Below, piece after piece: positions 61,433-64,000 of a DNA stretch of 64,000 nt. The DNA comes from Schistosoma mansoni (Eukaryota > Platyhelminthes > Trematoda > Strigeidida > Schistosomatidae): positions 51,096,746 through 51,160,745 of the forward strand of contig NC_031495.1 of assembly GCF_000237925.1 (NCBI RefSeq), written 5' to 3'. The notes beneath the pieces are model-generated. The model saw only the letters and a program-made list of their open reading frames with translations, was not told the origin of the DNA and did no database searches. How positions within the stretch are numbered: position 1 is the first letter of the stretch; each line of letters begins with the position of its first letter. The position numbers were made by a program, and so were the translations under genes.

Positions 61433-61965
61433 CTGCCCCCAAATACCCTGGTACGGCCGAAAGTGAGGAGAGTCCGCTCTCCTTCTCGAAATGCTCTCAC
61501 ATGGCCACGCGAATATATAGACTCTGCCAGGGAAGTCCTACTCACTGCCTTCTCGTGGCGGGGGTGTTGTTTACGAAATTGAGAGGACGAAAAGCGAATG
61601 TCCGACGCTTTAACCGGGTTGGTGGATGTGGAGTGTCCACCTAGGGGAGTTGGGAAACCCTGATTCCAAATCAATGGTGCACATGGGCTCCAGTATCCTG
61701 AAGGAACAAATGGCGTATGAACCAGTTGTTGGTCACCGGCTACCATGTGACTGCATCTCCTTGCGATGCTCCACTGCCTTATGGACTAGACTTTCAGGTC
61801 AAAGGCTCGGGGTGTGGCCCCCTAAGAAAACCATCTGCTTCAATCTGGGCACCTGGTCAGTATCACAGCCCTCACACAAATCAAATGAGATTTGTGAGGC
61901 GCATATTTATCTGGTGCTTCCTTGTACCAATATTTATGTGTTTAAATAAAAATATAATTAAAGAA
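61433..61965 (+). mobile_element. SINE-like retroposon, full-length copy, 8-bp target duplication
   Basis: TTTCAGGG at 61425-61432 and 61966-61973 flanks 533 bp. It begins CTGCCCCCAAATACCCTG, within a few bases of the start of the copy at 19145, and ends in the TATTTATGTGTTTAAATAAA tail. The shared 5' end of the two long copies defines the family's full length. It lies in the POLG intron after exon 13. Confidence 0.87.
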
Positions 61966-62184
61966 TTTCAGGGATAATTTAGTTGCTTAGTTTCAACAAT
62001 AAATTAAGTAAGAACTATATATATGTAAAATTTAATATTATTACCAGAAATTTTTTTATTGACTCTGAAGTTTTGTTTCTTGTAACTGTATTATAATTGG
62101 TTCTCTACTAGAATATTATTTTAATTTTTTTGAAGCCGCAGGGATTAGCTTTTTCTTATAAGTTGTGAAACATTTCCCTATCCC

Positions 62185-64000
62185 TATACTAATCGGAACT
62201 CCGCCTGTAGCTCTTCTAGAGTTACTGCCGGTCTCAAGCCCGGGTAAAGGAGGAGGGTTGGGCATGGGGTTAGCGACCCCATCCCGTAGAAAAGCTAACT
62301 CGCTAAAAAAACGCTAACCAGAAAAAATAATTCAAACCATTTTAACTCTGCCCTGGGAGTTGAAGGAATAATTATGAGGTCTCATGATGAAAGCCGAAAT
62401 TCTTCGGAAGTCACGAGACCGATGCACCTTCTAACAACCAGAGCAACACTCTTTATAGGTACATGGAACGTCCGGACAATGTGGGAGACAGGAAAGACCA
62501 GCCAAATAGCAATGGAAATGAGGAGATACAACTTGGCAGTACTCGGAATCAGCGAAACCCATTGGACACAAACTGGACAACAAAGGCTAGGTACAGGAGA
62601 GATGCTGCTGTACTCCGGTCACGAAGGGGAAAATGCTCCACATACTCAGGGAGTTGCTCCAATGCTATCCAAAGAAGCACGAAATGCACTTGTGGGATGG
62701 GAATCTCATGGACCCAGGATAATCAAGGCATCATTCAGAACAAAGAAGCAAGGGATCACAATGAACGTTATCCAATGTTATGCACCCACCAATGACAGCA
62801 ACGACGATGATAAAGATCAGTTCTATGAAAGGCTGCAATCAATTATAGAGAAGTGCTCACAAAAGGACCTCACCATCCTGACGGGAGATCTAAATGCTAA
62901 AGTTGGAGTGGATAACACAGGATATGAAGATGTAATTGGACGACATGGATTAGGAGAGAGAAATGAAAATGGGGAGAGACTTGCAAACCTATGTGCATTC
63001 AACAAATTGGTTATAGGCGGCACAATATTCCCACACAAGCGCATACATAAAGCTACATGGATCTCACCGGACCACACCACAGAGAACCAGATAGATCACA
63101 TCTGTATCAACAAAAAATTCCGAAGATCAATGGAAGATATGAGAACCAAGAGAGAAGCTGACATAGCTTCAGATCACCACCTGGTTGTGGCCAAGATGAG
63201 ACTGAAGCTAAAGAAACACTGGACAACTGGACAAACAGCACTACAAAGATTCAATACAGCCTTCCTTCGAGATACTGACAAGCTCCATGAATTCAAGATA
63301 ACTCTCAACAACAGGTTCCAAGCTCTACAGGATCTACTGAAAGAACAAGAAACTACGTTGGAGGACAACTGGAAAGGGATAAAAGAAGCACTAACTTCAA
63401 CGTGCCAGGAGGTTCTTGGTCCTAAGAAGCATCATCACAAGGAATGGATCTCTATGGGAACCCTGGACAAAATTCAAGAAAGGAAGAACAAGAAACTAGC
63501 AATTAACAACAGCCGAACACGAGCAGAGAAAGTCAAAGCACAAGCAGACTACGCAGAAGCTAACAGGGAAGTGAAGAAAAGCATTAAAGCCGACAAGCAG
63601 AAATACATGGGAGAACTAGCAACGACGGCGGAAAAAGCTGCAAGAGAAGGGAATATGATACAACGAAGAAATTGGCAGGGAGATATAGCAAACCAGAGAG
63701 ACCAGTCAAGGACAAAGAAGGAAAGATAATCACTGAGATTCAAGAACAGAGGAAAAGATGGGCAGAATACTTCGAGGAACTGCTGAATAGACCAGCCCCA
63801 TTGAATCCACCGAACATCGAAGCAGCCCACACTGACCTTCCAATAGATGTCACTCCACCAACGATCGAAGAAGTCAAGATGGCCATCAGACAAATCAAAA
63901 GTGGGAAGGCGGCAGGACCTGACAATATACCAGCAGAAGCACTGAAGTCAGACATTGAAATAACTGCAAATATGCTTTACCTTCTATTCAAGAAGATTTG
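62185..64000 (+). mobile_element. LINE-A (RTE-like) LINE, 5' end intact, runs off the window
   Basis: The leader (about 62185-62373) contains GTTACTGCCGG and GGGCATGGGGTTAGCGACCC. Frame 62374-63729 (451 codons) encodes the endonuclease: FIGTWNVRTMWETGKT, GISETHWTQ (catalytic Glu), [29 protein letters not shown] and ASDHHLVVAKM (catalytic Asp-His). A Lys/Glu-rich linker follows. One small deletion near 63655 shifts the frame. From 63730 the correct frame continues as EIQEQRKRWAEYFEELL and SGKAAGPDNIPAEALKSD, the start of the RT. This is the youngest-looking LINE here. Compare first with SR2-like RTE elements. Confidence 0.88.

Overview
This window reads as a schistosome (blood fluke, Platyhelminthes) chromosome segment. 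The evidence is a run of 33-39 nt introns at the start of a host gene, degenerate Sm-alpha-type hammerhead ribozyme elements, Merlin DNA-transposon relics, CR1-like and RTE-like LINEs, Ty3/Gypsy LTR fossils, and AT-rich spacers. There are two real host genes. One is an intronless cytosolic HSP90 (13696-15849, +) with its own heat-shock promoter. The other is the 5' part of mitochondrial DNA polymerase gamma (POLG; 33451-61275 and beyond, +), spread over 13 recognisable exons with mobile-element debris in its introns. The polymerase palm/fingers exons must lie past position 64000.

Layout. 1-8.4 kb: a Merlin relic, a CR1-like LINE (-), a second LINE family called LINE-B here (+), and a Gypsy fragment. 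8.4-22.4 kb: a near-identical ~2.07 kb inverted repeat (8368-11690 with a CR1 insertion, versus 20262-22372) enclosing HSP90, LINE fragments, an assembly gap of 200 Ns and an HSP70 pseudogene. 22.4-29.1 kb: Gypsy fossils and further HSP70 pseudogene pieces arranged as a second, composite inverted repeat. 29.1-33.4 kb: an old Merlin copy and otherwise unrecognised sequence. 33.4-64 kb: POLG. Its intron 4 (9.3 kb) holds nested LINEs and a Gypsy element with an open 1047-codon pol frame. Later introns hold SINE-like retroposons, two degenerate hammerhead elements, a second 200-N gap beside an inverted LTR pair, and finally a largely intact RTE-type LINE (called LINE-A here) that runs off the window.

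HSP90 and POLG are unrelated functionally: one is a cytosolic chaperone, the other the mitochondrial replicative polymerase with a proofreading exonuclease. The window is shaped mainly by retroposition and inverted duplication. Both gaps sit at inverted-repeat arms, so some of the architecture could be an assembly effect. I found no convincing new multi-gene system. The most rewarding items are the inverted repeat around HSP90, the POLG reconstruction with its unusual Exo II motif, a discrete ~520-530 bp retroposon family with clear target-site duplications, and the hammerhead elements.
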